Made by a program: the position numbers and the translations under genes
DNA from: Topomyia yanbarensis
Lineage: Eukaryota; Arthropoda; Insecta; Diptera; Culicidae
Direction: 5' to 3'
DNA: 64,000 nt
Assembly: GCF_030247195.1 (NCBI RefSeq)
Contig: NC_080671.1
Location: forward strand, 89,737,870-89,801,869
Notes under the pieces: generated by a model
What the model saw: the letters and a program-made list of their open reading frames with translations, nothing else
The model's database searches: none
What the model was told of the DNA's origin: nothing
Shown here: piece after piece, positions 1-12,700 of the stretch
How the letters are laid out: every line of letters begins with the position of its first letter
Position numbering within the stretch: the first letter of the stretch is position 1

Positions 1-2000
<2,000 letters not shown>

Positions 2001-2180
2001 TAAATGACATAGGCTTGAATACAGTTTTTTTTCCAGAATTGATAATCTATTTCACTTTTGAAGCTCTGTATCTTTCGCCCTCAAGACTTAATATTTTAAG
2101 AAGACATTACAAGATGTTACATCATGAAAAATCGAAAACAAAATTTTAAGGTTTTCGCTAAATTTTCTATAACCCACCCA

Positions 2181-2275
2181 AGTAACAATTGAAGTTTTAT
2201 AGCATGCTACAAGTGTTCTAAGTTTAATGAGACGACACTTGGCTATAAAACTACCGTAAAACCTCAATTGTTACT
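2181..2275. mobile_element. Small MITE-like inverted repeat
   Basis: The 95 bp segment begins AGTAACAATTGAAGTTTTAT and ends with ACCTCAATTGTTACT, so its ends are inverted copies of each other. Inside, TTTTATAGC is mirrored by GCTATAAAA. A related copy starts near 5377. It has no coding capacity. Element family not assigned. Confidence 0.65.
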
Positions 2276-4239
2276 ACACGATAAAAAAACTTTAACCATC
2301 TTATGTATTCAAATTGCCCATTTTCGGAAGTTATTCGAGCTGTCAAAAAATTGGAATTTTTGTGTTTCTAGCAAATGAGTACTTTTTATCCATTTCACAA
2401 CTACTCGATGAGGTAATGTCAATGGGTATATTGATCTTAATAATGGGTGAAAAATCCTTAAGAAATATTTCAAGCGAGTTAACCTGCAAACTAAGGATCG
2501 TAGCGGAACCTGCAAATTATCGGCCTGCATCGGAGTCCGTGGCGGAAATGGACCATTTTGGCGGTTTTATTTTGTTAAGTAGTTTTAGAATAGGATCTCT
2601 ATCTAGATTTCTCATCTTTTATAAGGATGCAATAATGTGAAATGAATGTTATTTTATATTTTTTTAAAATCCGGAAATAATTCTTTTCACTGGTTTTTTG
2701 CATTCTGGCGCGATTTTTCATGAGTGGATATTTTTTACGCATTTTGTTGTATCAGTTCCGCGAAACGTACAAGGTCTGTACTCATTTATGGGTACCAACT
2801 TTTTACCCATTTAATGGGTTATTCTACTTTTATAGAAAATGCGTAGTTTTCTACGCATTAATGAGTGCTTTATTTTATCAGTGTAGGGCAATCAATGTGG
2901 GTATTTTTGGTATGGTCTTGACGAGCTGGTGTCAGAAATGAAATTGATTTTGGCGCCATTTTGAAATCCTTCTGGTTTAGCGAAATTCGCTATAACCCAA
3001 TCAAAATGGGTATTTTCGGAATGGTTTTGACGAGTAGGAGACAAAGGTCGATGTTAGACATTATTGTGAAATTCAAGATAGTAACTTCCGGTTCAGCGAA
3101 ATTTTCTATGAAATAATCAATATGATTTTTTTCAATTGACACGGTATCTCATGCATAAAAACCTGAGTGATCTTCCAAAACTTCCCCAAATATAAGATCT
3201 AACATAAACCAGCGAAACTCAAAAATACTTATATATGTTCATCCAGCAGAGTGCGATGAGAATTTCTTTTTGTCTCACGATACCTCCGTCGAACGAGCAA
3301 TTTCTTTCCGTAACGATCAAAAGTACTGTTTACTTCGTTATACAGAGCAGGTTATAAACGCTGGAAAGAAAGCCAGGGTCGTCTTAAGACCACTCGGGGC
3401 CCTCGGCATTATTTAACGAAGGGGCCCCTAAAGTCAAAAGACATAAACAGATTAAGAGTAATATTCGATATGATTAAGCGTTACATCACAGAGATGAAAT
3501 CAGTACACCGTCATGGGGGTTACTTAACGCCAAAAATAGAACTTTTTCTACATTACACTCAAGAACTACGATCACGCAACTTCAAATTTGAAGCAGTTTG
3601 ATGTTTGATGAGAAGCACCCCCAAAGGCAGTAAAAAGAACTTTTGGATAATCAGGATTGAACATGAAATATAAAGAACTAAAAGTTTGTTTTCCAAAATC
3701 GTGTAACTTCTTCATTTATTGTTAAGAATTATGCTCGGTATTTATGTGTAAATGCAGATGAATGTTACGCTCGTAAAAATTAAAGGGTTTGTTCAAAAAC
3801 TGCGTTACACGCATCCAGTAACCTTGTTTTGGAGAGTCAATAAGCCCTACAATGAAAAAGAGCAAGCCGTGGAAAACGCTGTTTAAAATATCCTTATGAG
3901 CCTTAATATCCTTATGAGCCTTATGAATTAGACAACCTTGTTTTAGTACTTTCCTAAGATTAGTTTAAATTGTGTTCCGGAGTACAAGACATTCTCGACA
4001 AAAATGAGAATGCGACTGTTATATATAATGGGCAGGTCAGTCCATCCATCCATCTAAGAAAATTTGGGTCCCATCGCAAAAATCCTCGCACAAGGGGCCT
4101 CTCCCATGAAAGTTTTGAATTACTTTTGAAAATTTCTTAACTTCCTGATATCATTGTCTAGAGACATTCCACCAGAGTGATTGAGAACTAAATAGCTCAC
4201 GAAATCCAAAGAAATTCCGCCGTTGGGAAACTCTCAGCA

Positions 4240-4700
4240 ACAGCTAGTAAACAAATAAGAATGAGTATCTCCAAAAAGGATAACAAACCTTGCGAAGATG
4301 GTTCTCAAGAGATGTAAGTAGTTATGTTCGGCATCTCTGGGTTGTATCGCGTCTCAGCAGGTGACGATATTTGCAGCTAACCCGAGTTATACTACGAAGA
4401 CTGGACAGCAAGCAAGGAACAGCAAAAATGGAAAAAAATACGAACGATTAACACAAAATAAATAAAATAATACTTAACGATGGCCCCGGAAGGATAAGGA
4501 ATGATAGAAACAAGATGTTTAAGTTTAGTCAGTAGGCTTACTTAAAACCACCACAGTAAGAATCTGACGCTACCATGATCCAGCAGGCGGGCTGTGGTGT
4601 CTGATCAAAATTCTTTCTCGATAACAGACATTGTCTCAATTTGTTGAGCCAAACCGACACAAGACTCAGCCTTCCGGGCCTCAGAAAAAATCGTCAACGT
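4240..4700. repeat. Dispersed repeat, copy 1 (partner at 16790-17190)
   Basis: This stretch shares an ordered series of phrases with 16790-17190 on the same strand: CAGGTGACGATATTTGCAGC, AGCAAGGAACAGCA versus AGCAAGAAACAGCA, TAGGCTT followed by CCACAGTAAGAAT, AGCAGGCGG, GTGGTGTCTGATCAA, and CGACACAAGACTCAGCC. It has no coding content. A further shared piece, TTTTGAATTACTTTTGAAAA at 4111, resembles 15060, suggesting the second copy was split by insertion of a retroelement. Confidence 0.8.
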
Positions 4701-5376
4701 TTGAGGGTTTCTATACCTTCCTTATACAAGAAACGAAAAAAAAATCCAAAACCCTCCCTTAAGAATTGTTCGTGCGGGGGCCTGTCACAAACTTAGAAAA
4801 TACTCGACGCAGTGAACGACACGGTTTCGAGAGTGCATGATATCTACGGCCAGAGATAAATTTAATATTGCTGAAAAATGCAAACCAACAATATTTAGAA
4901 ATTGGGCAGGATTTTTTGGTCTGGCAAGCAATCTGCATTTGCGGCAGACGAAGCTAGATTTATTCAACATAAACCAAAGCAGAGAACTTATCACAAAAAG
5001 TGGCTTCAAAACGTCGACTATCTGTTTTAGACAAGACTGTGGTTCTTCGCTGTTTCGGCCTGATTTGGCATAGTGCCGTTATGTAAAATCAGATCTAGAA
5101 TTATATAGAATCATCAAGATAAATTTTGTGCCCAAAAACTGCAATATACCATACTGCCAAGAGCTATGTTACTAATCACAAACTGAATCTTTTTCTTAGC
5201 TTCGATATAGAACTATTTTCGGCCACGGTTTCTACGTAGCTAAAAATATCCAATTAGACTGAGCCAATTAAAATCAGAAGTGCACATTACGAGGGTTCGT
5301 TTGTCTGTTCCATTTGAGCACGCAAAATGCGTGCAAGGCTGACATAACACTATAACTATTTACGAATGCCATCCCT

Positions 5377-5485
5377 ACTAACAATTGAGGTTTTATGGTA
5401 CTCTTGAAGACCTTCTTAAAACTTTAAAAGCACTTGCAGTGTGCTATAAAACTAGAATTCCTACTTAGGATGTAACAATATGCTA
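5377..5485. mobile_element. MITE-like fragment related to 2181-2275
   Basis: Starts CTAACAATTGAGGTTTTAT, like the end of the 2181-2275 element, and carries the same GCTATAAAACTA phrase near its far end, which is decayed. It sits inside the foldback-like element. Limits are approximate. Confidence 0.45.
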
Positions 5486-6299
5486 ATAAAATTCAAATTT
5501 TAAAAAATCCTGGTTACGGTTTCCAAGCGAAAATTTCATTAAACAAATGTATTTCATAAAAATCGATCTTTCTTATCATACTATGAGGCTTACTTAAGTG
5601 ATATTTGTAGCATATTGAACGTTAGGAGCAGTACCACGTTCCTGATGTGGTGAAACAAAGCAAAATGTGGCTTCAGAAAAGCCATAGTTTGTTTTTAAAT
5701 AAACATTCCACTTCGCCAACAGAAGGCTTTGAAATCAATCAATATTGTGTTGGCGAATCCCCTTCAGATAATTTAAAATCAGGTTGATTCCTTTCCGAAC
5801 TTCGCGTTTCTTGCAGCAGGATAAGAAATAACGATTTTTTTGGTTGATCGAATGTCTGTCGTCGTTAATCATAGCATAGCATTGCGTTTCACATTAATCT
5901 GGCATAACCAGAACTGAAATCTGCTGCTCAAGCATGCTCTTCTTGAGCTCGGTATAATAATCCAAGAAAGCCCTTTAAAATATTTTTCGAAATAAATAAA
6001 GAAATATTGGGCCGCTCTTTTCTCATGGCACCAGTAGTGAAGACAGCTAGTATGATTTTATGCACCTATCCTCATCGCGGGGCCCCCAAAATCCCAGGGC
6101 CCCTGCCGCTGGCCCAGTGTGCCCATGCGTAAAGACGATACTGAAGAACGCTACTTGATGAACACATACAAATATTTTGCGCATCGCTGGTTTATGATAA
6201 GATCTATTATTCGAGGACATTTTGAATGATCACCCAGGTTTTTTATGCGAAAGATACCGCGTCAATTGAAAAATTCAACATATCATAGTAGTTCATAGA

Positions 6300-7015
6300 T
6301 AATTTCGTTGAACCGGAAGTCGCCATCTTGAATTTCAAAATGACGTCAAGCATCGACATTCGTCTCCTATTCGTCACGACCAAATAAACATATTAATTAT
6401 ATTATGAAGAATTTCGCTAAACCGGAAGTCACCATCTTAGATTTCAAAATGGCGTCAAAAATCAATTTCTGGCATCTACTCGTCTAGACCACTCCGAAAA
6501 TATCCATATTGATTGGGTTATGGCGAATTTCGATATTGCCATATTGGATTTCAAAATGGCGTCAAAAATCAATTTCTGGCACCTGCTCCTCAAGACCATT
6601 CCAAAAATACCCATATTGATTGGGCTATAAAAAATTTCATTAAACTGGAAGTCTCCATCTTGGATTTCAACGTGGTGTCAAACATAAATTTCTGGCACCT
6701 ACTCGTCAAGACCATTCCGACAATACCCATATTGATTGGGTTATAGCGAATTTTGCTAAATCGGAAATCGCCATCTTGGATTTCGAAATGGCGTCAAAAA
6801 TTAATTTCTGGCACCTACTCGTCAAGAACATTCCGAAAATACCCATATTGATTAGGTTATAGCGAATTGCGTCTCAACCGGAAGTCGCCATCTTGAATTT
6901 CAAAATTGAATCAAAAATCAATTTCTAGTACCTGCTCGTCAAAACCATTCCGAAAACACCCATATTGATTGGGTTATAGCGAATTAGCAGAACCGGAATT
7001 CGCCATTTTAGATTT
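6300..7015. repeat. Tandem repeat, period about 116 bp, 5-6 copies
   Basis: The phrase CCCATATTGATTGGGTTATA recurs at 6503, 6610, 6726, 6842 and 6959, giving spacings of 107, 116, 116 and 117 bp. Each unit also has CATCTTGGATTTCAAAATGG and a CTACTCGTCAAGACCATTCC phrase. The copies are diverged by scattered substitutions, so they are not recent. Inverted partial copies lie at 2895-3110, forming the other arm of the foldback-like element. A short reading frame at 6513-6746 is only the repeat read through. Confidence 0.9.
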
Positions 7016-7540
7016 AACAACTACTTTGCTTGCGACTTGTGTATAGTTTCTTATACTACGTCATTCTAGACTGAGACTCTTATTTGACTCCTATTATTAC
7101 CGGATCCATTTCTGGAGTCGATTATATTTTCAGGAATTTGCGACGTCAACGACTAATTTCAGCTCTTGTAACCAATTACATTCCCACATTCGAAACTTTT
7201 TATTTCCACTTTTGTTTAGATATTGATTTGGCATCCAATAACTCCAACTGATCGTCGTGTATTCGATCATCATCGATTTGCATTGACAATCGTTTGACTG
7301 CCATTTTTTTCTGGCGCTGCTTAATCACCTCTGTATTCGCGATCTTAAAGCCCGGTACGTCATTAATTTCCCTATCTACAAACTACGCTAAGTTAAACTG
7401 TTCTAACATGGTCAGCATTCCAACGTAACGTCATCCACCTTCTCGAAAACGGCATGTTTCAGCAATCAAATGTTATCCCAAAAAGATAACCGAAATAAAT
7501 GATAAAAATAGCAAGCTTCTGATTGACACATTTGTATCGT
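7016..7540. other. Non-coding spacer
   Basis: Between the foldback-like element and the mariner remnant I see no gene, terminal repeats or other recognisable structure. Confidence 0.5.
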
Positions 7541-7542
7541 TT

Positions 7543-8272
7543 AAGAGTATTCCACATCAAATTTCATATCGGAAAAAATGCTGCAGAAAATGGGCAGTAG
7601 TTCCGGTGCATTGGGAGCGTTCATTTCCTTGGGTACGAAAGTGACCCCGTTGGCTTCGTACCACTCCAGGACAACATTTGAATAGTGGCACGAAGCTAGA
7701 TCCGCCCAGAAGATCGTAGGTCCCTCGTGTTGCTTCAAGATCTCCCCGTTAACAGTTGCGGTTGTCACGAACGGCGCACTCTGTTTGCCACATGAGCAGA
7801 TCGCTTGCCAATCATGTATTTATTGACAAACTGTGAATGTTTCGACTTCCTTACTTCTTCCGGATCCTCGAACTTGTGCTGGGCGATTAAGATTAGTAGC
7901 CCCGGAAGTCCGCCTTGGCGTAAGTCTCATCAACCAAGATGAGACAATAGGATTCCTCAGCATCTGGGTGTACAGTTTACTGGCCCGTGACTTTCCCACC
8001 GTAGTAGTAACGTTTAATCACACGTTGACTGCGCGATGTTTCCGATGTCCCAATGAGAGTTGAGGATTTTCGAAGTGCTTGCGCAAAATCAATCCGCGAC
8101 GTTGCTTTTTGAGTGACGCCATTTTTCCGATTTTCGAAAAACTGACAGCGATTAAAAAATACTGTGTAAACAATACACTCTACACTACTTCTACCCAAAT
8201 CTTCATGAGCAAATACCCAATGGGTTATTTTCTACAGCTTCCGTGATGCAATTTGATGTGGGGCACCTTTTA
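7543..8272 (-). mobile_element. Decayed mariner (ITmD37E-like) remnant
   Basis: A - strand reading frame at 7541-7768 encodes [18 protein letters not shown] and FVPKEMNAPNAPELLP. These match the second-aspartate region and the Pro-Asn-x-Pro-Glu-Leu motif of the better preserved mariner at 31738-33033. Upstream coding sequence to about 8140 is broken by stops and a deletion. Both ends carry imperfect inverted repeats: CCACATCAAATTTCAT at 7552 and ATGCAATTTGATGTGG at 8247-8262, different in sequence from the termini of the 31738 element. At about 730 bp it is shorter than the usual 1.3 kb, so a large part is missing. It cannot encode an active transposase. Confidence 0.8.
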
Positions 8273-9405
8273 TTAAGCTATAAAAAAATATTTGAGATTT
8301 CAGAGTTATGTCCCGATTAGATACATACATGATAAAATCCGTTGCGTTAAAATTAGAAGATAAACATTTCAGATTAACATTCCTGGCAGGTATGTCACGG
8401 GTACATACCAATCCGTTGGAGTGAGATAAATGGTACGACCAGTAAACGCACGAAGATGCTTTGCTTCTTTAGAGGTTGAAATCTCTTTCAACGAACCATT
8501 CAGTGCGTACATTCCAAGCAAAATGCACCCTCTCTGCTCACACCGGGATATTATGTAGAATCTAAAACGGCATTACGATAGTATGTACACACTAGATCTA
8601 TGTAGCGTGTTTGCTTCTGTACGCATCATATTGCACCTGGCAATAATGTTGCTTTAGGATCGGAGCTCTCTTCAATACTACACACTAGGTATAGAGCCAG
8701 CTGCAGCGGGTTGCAACACAACAAGCTTTTCCTCTTATCCCCCAAAGCGAGCTCATTAACTTGAAAATTCTGACTACTTACTGTACTATTAGTTGAGGGT
8801 GTATAGAGGGCGAAGGATTGATGTAACTCGGGAAAATGAAAGTACTCTGCAGCAGCGAGTCACCGGTGAACAGTTTCATCTGTTTTCATTTGTAGATTGC
8901 CATAGGCTTATCCTTTCTTATACGTTTGTATGGGTTGTTTGCTATTTAGTGCTCGTTTCATTCAAACAATTTACCTAATTTGATGTCCTGCTACTAGTTA
9001 ATACATTTCATCTCAATGTTTGTGAAATATGTGAATATTTCATTTCGCCTTTGTTTAAAATGCACTCACTAGACATTTACACCACTCGTTGCTATTATCC
9101 GTGTAATTAAATATTACTCGTTTCTTCTGTTGCCACACTTCCATCGAACCGTTCGGCCTAACTGGACTACTACAATATTGCATTCTGTTTCAATTTCTCT
9201 CATGGCATTCGTTTCATTTATCCTTTGAAACGAAACTAGATGTTTTCCATGTCGCTTTTTCTCATTTTCTATTCATTTCGCCTGTTCGTTTCTAAACAAA
9301 CATACACTCGATGTGATGTCGATCTAGTCAAACACAATGAACTTGATTTTTGTCGGAAAACAAACCAATCTTCTATAATATAAAAATTTGTTTTGCTGCG
9401 CGCAA
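8273..9405. other. Non-coding, probable intron or 5' flank of the MAGUK gene
   Basis: No supportable gene or repeat was recognised. Since the first clear exon of the MAGUK gene lacks an initiator and the L27 region, this stretch is probably intronic. A 61-residue reading frame at 8793-8978 resembles nothing I know. Confidence 0.4.
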
Positions 9406-9439
9406 GTGTGCTGGAGCACAAAGTGCGGAACCAATTGTA
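9406..9439 (+). other. Candidate short upstream exon of the MAGUK gene
   Basis: The frame ending AGAQSAEPIV stops at a strong donor (GTAAGT at 9440). Spliced in phase 0 to the exon at 9731, it would give EPIV-GATIK, matching the EPLGATIK carboxylate-binding loop at the start of PDZ domains in the MPP family. The acceptor side is weak: CGCGCAAG at 9398-9405 has no good pyrimidine tract, so the left limit is uncertain. An RNA read across 9439/9731 would settle it. Confidence 0.45.
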
Positions 9440-9730
9440 GTAAGTATTTCAGTTCCTTCGTTAGTCATTCTGTGTTTGAATTGATTTTTTGTTGGCTTCA
9501 TAAGTTCAAGTTTGAGTTCTGCCACTTTGTATGTACTGTTTCGTTTTTATTTTCAGATATCTTCAACCGCAGGTCATTAATATTTTTCGTTGTAGCGATT
9601 ATCTCCATCTACCGTTTAAGTTCCAATCAGCTTCACACAAATGAATTCAAAGTTGTCACTAAATAAGTCATCACCTTTTCTATGCATTGTAAATAGATGC
9701 ACAAATTGACCAAACGTTTCCTTTTTCCAG

Positions 9731-12700
9731 GGTGCCACTATCAAAACCGATGAGGAAACGGGCAAAATTATCATCGCACGAATTATGCATGGAGGCGCAG
9801 CCGATCGATCCGGGTTGATCCACGTGGGCGATGAGGTTATCGAAGTTAACAACATCAACGTGGAAGGAAAAACTCCGGGTGACGTGCTGTCGATACTGGT
9901 AGGATGCGACGGTTTAGCGCCGATCAGTTTTGGTAGCACCTTTAAATGTTCTTTGCTTTCTCTCAGCAAAACTCGGAGGGAACCATAACGTTCAAACTAG
10001 TGCCATCCGATGGCAAGTTGGATCAGCGGGAAAGCAAGGTGCGTGTTAGAGCGTACTTCGATTACGAACCGGAGAACGATCCGTACATCCCGTGCAAGGA
10101 AGCTGGATTGGGATTCGTGAAGGGAGATATTCTGCACATCGTGTCACAGGTATGATTGTATTCGAATTATTACGGAAACCACACCACACAGGTATAAGTG
10201 TATGTGGTGAATAACAGGCGGGTTAACATTTCAGAAACTGGTTATTACCTCATAGGTTAAAATTCTATTGAAATGAACATCAAATTACTTTGATTCGCAG
10301 GCCTAGATCACGTCTAGATAGCGAATCAAAGATTCTTGAAATATATTGTCCGCTATTGATAATTCCGGAAGTCCCGGGTTCCGGGCTTATCCAGATCTAA
10401 AGCCACTTCAGTGATGACTGAACCAATTTCCACCAACTAGAAAGTACACCTTGTATTTGGTGTTGGACCCCCATATACACTTCACCCTTCTTCCCCCTCT
10501 CCCCCCAATCACAGACCAACCTCACACCTGCCTTCCCTATATCCTCCCCGTACACCAAAATAAGATAGGTAGGTGGTTCCTTGCGTAACCTGCTCCCTCC
10601 CCCACCTCGGCGCGTTCCAAAATATGTTAGCATGAGGACAACATTGAACTCACGCTGGTTAGCCCATTAAATATTACATTTTTGTTTGTTTCAAGCGTGT
10701 CAGCGTCAACATGTTGCTTATCAGGCTCGTGACAGACGTGCTCTTATATATGCTTACCAAGTGTAATAAGAACGTAAAGAGACATTTCCACAATGTTATA
10801 TTGAATGTAACCAGCTATTATATCATAGATTGGATAAATGCGAAAGGCACAATTGCATCACTAGGTGGTTTAAAGCAGGCTTTTGTTTTCCGATTCATTA
10901 ACGAATAAGGTTCACATTTGCTTTTCATGGAAGGCCAGGGATTGTCTAAATATCAGCGAATTTTTGACGAGGTTGGAATGTTCTGCGAACCAAGTTCATC
11001 AATCGCGTAAATACTATAGCACTTTTACAGTATCTGACCGTGTAATGAATCTCCTAAAAAGCTCACTATTATGTTCATAAACTGGCGAAATGCTACAATA
11101 TCCCTGTGGGGATGTTGGTAAGTTATGTGTTCAATTTTATTTTAACAATTAAAGAGTACATAATAATACCTTCTCGTGGGTGTTGATAATACCACTCTAT
11201 GTTAAAAAGCAGTACTTTTAATTTCTCCGGAAGTAAAAGTGTTTCCTTTAATTTTTTGTTTTTGTGTCGTTACTTTAATTAAACCCTTCTCTTCCTAATT
11301 CTTCCCACCAGGAAAATGATGAGAAGACATTGTACGGCATAGCAATAATCTGCACACAACATGGGGAAGTGCCATTTGTGCCAATATTTTCTGATTCCTA
11401 ATCACTGAATTCCTAAGGCGATTCGTAAACAACGATACTGTATTAATTTCAATTTACTAATGTGAGTGTTCCTAGCTAAACGAGAACAGAAGCACCTATA
11501 TTCCATTACTGAAAGTATCGTTGTTTGATACAATCTTATCAATTCACTTAGATGAGCACCCCACCTAGATCCAGTTATTGTTCGGAGAAAATTAATCCTT
11601 CGTTGGCACTTCACTATCAGATACCTAATGTGGCCTCCCAATGTGTCTCTGAAATCATACCAAAACCCGAAAGATTTTGGCTATTTCTTCTACTAACCAA
11701 TTGAAGCTGAATCTGGGCTAGATCACGCTTCCTTGAGAAAACGACCAACTCTGTTTTCTCCGTACAGAAAAAGATGCGTAGCTTCAAAGCCCAAATTAAT
11801 AAATTATCCAAGCTAGCTTACAACGTTTGTTGTAAATTTATAGCTTTTAGATCTGTAACAGAAATCACGCCATCTTCTGCAAATTGCCTTCGAGTACGTG
11901 GGCTGACAATGCAATTACCATTGTCATTCACGTATAAATTATAGAGAAGCGGGCCTAAATAAGAACCTTGCGGAAGGCCCAGGTAACTTATTGTGAATGT
12001 TGCAAAATCGCCATACGAAAATTGCATGTGACAATAAATTGTGTAAATAATTATTTAATATTGGTGAAAGTCCACATTGATGTGCACTGATAAAATAAAT
12101 TCGTAAATAAAACGAAAATTACACAATGCACGAACCCATTCGTCCTTTTGTACAACGAAGTATTTTCGTGTATTATAAATACAGTGGGAACTAGTTTTTA
12201 TCAGACCCTTGGCGAATTTTAAGCTAATAAAACAGGGTCATTAATAAAATCTGGGCATATATTTTTCTGTATTTTTAATAAACCGAAGCTCCTAAAATAT
12301 TCTTCTTTGGCCCTTAGATCCGGCTTCGTAACCTTTTCTGATTATTTACTTTAAGTTCCCAGCGCAAAATTTAAAAAAAAAATGATATTTTTATTTTTGC
12401 ACTTTTCGGATCTCTAAGAATACGCCCAAGAAAGAATTTACTCGAATTCAACTTGGTTCGTCTGCTAGAACATATCAAACTGCCAACTATCAATTTTCAT
12501 ATGAAGCTGATATAATCGTGTCAAAAGCTGATAAAATCGGGGGTAGATAAAATCGGGGGCTTATAAAATCGGGTGCTGATAAAATCGGGTCTCCACTGTA
12601 GTTGATTTCGTTCATTTCTCTTTCTAAAAACACTTGACTTGATGAACGAAATTTTTCGTAATTTTAAATATTCAGTGTACATTGCATAGAAAACGAAACT

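Larger units (their letters stand above)
2880..7015. mobile_element. Foldback-like element with long, partly tandem inverted arms
   Basis: The left arm (about 2890-3440) and right arm (about 6050-7015) are reverse complements at several matching landmarks. The tandem phrase CCCATATTGATTGGGTTATA on the right appears reversed at 2895-3110. ATAAACCAGCGA with a following TGTTCATC at 3205-3245 is mirrored by TGATGAACA...TCGCTGGTTTAT at 6159-6198. A GTCGTCTTAAGACC / GGGGCCC block at 3380-3440 is mirrored by GGGGCCC...AAGACGATACT at 6080-6145. This architecture resembles foldback elements. No transposase is seen in the interior (3440-6050), which instead carries a dispersed repeat shared with 16790-17190. 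Outer limits are approximate. Confidence 0.6.

Noticed and set aside
9616..9969. 117-residue - strand frame over the PDZ exon
   Set aside because: Antisense shadow of the PDZ exon.
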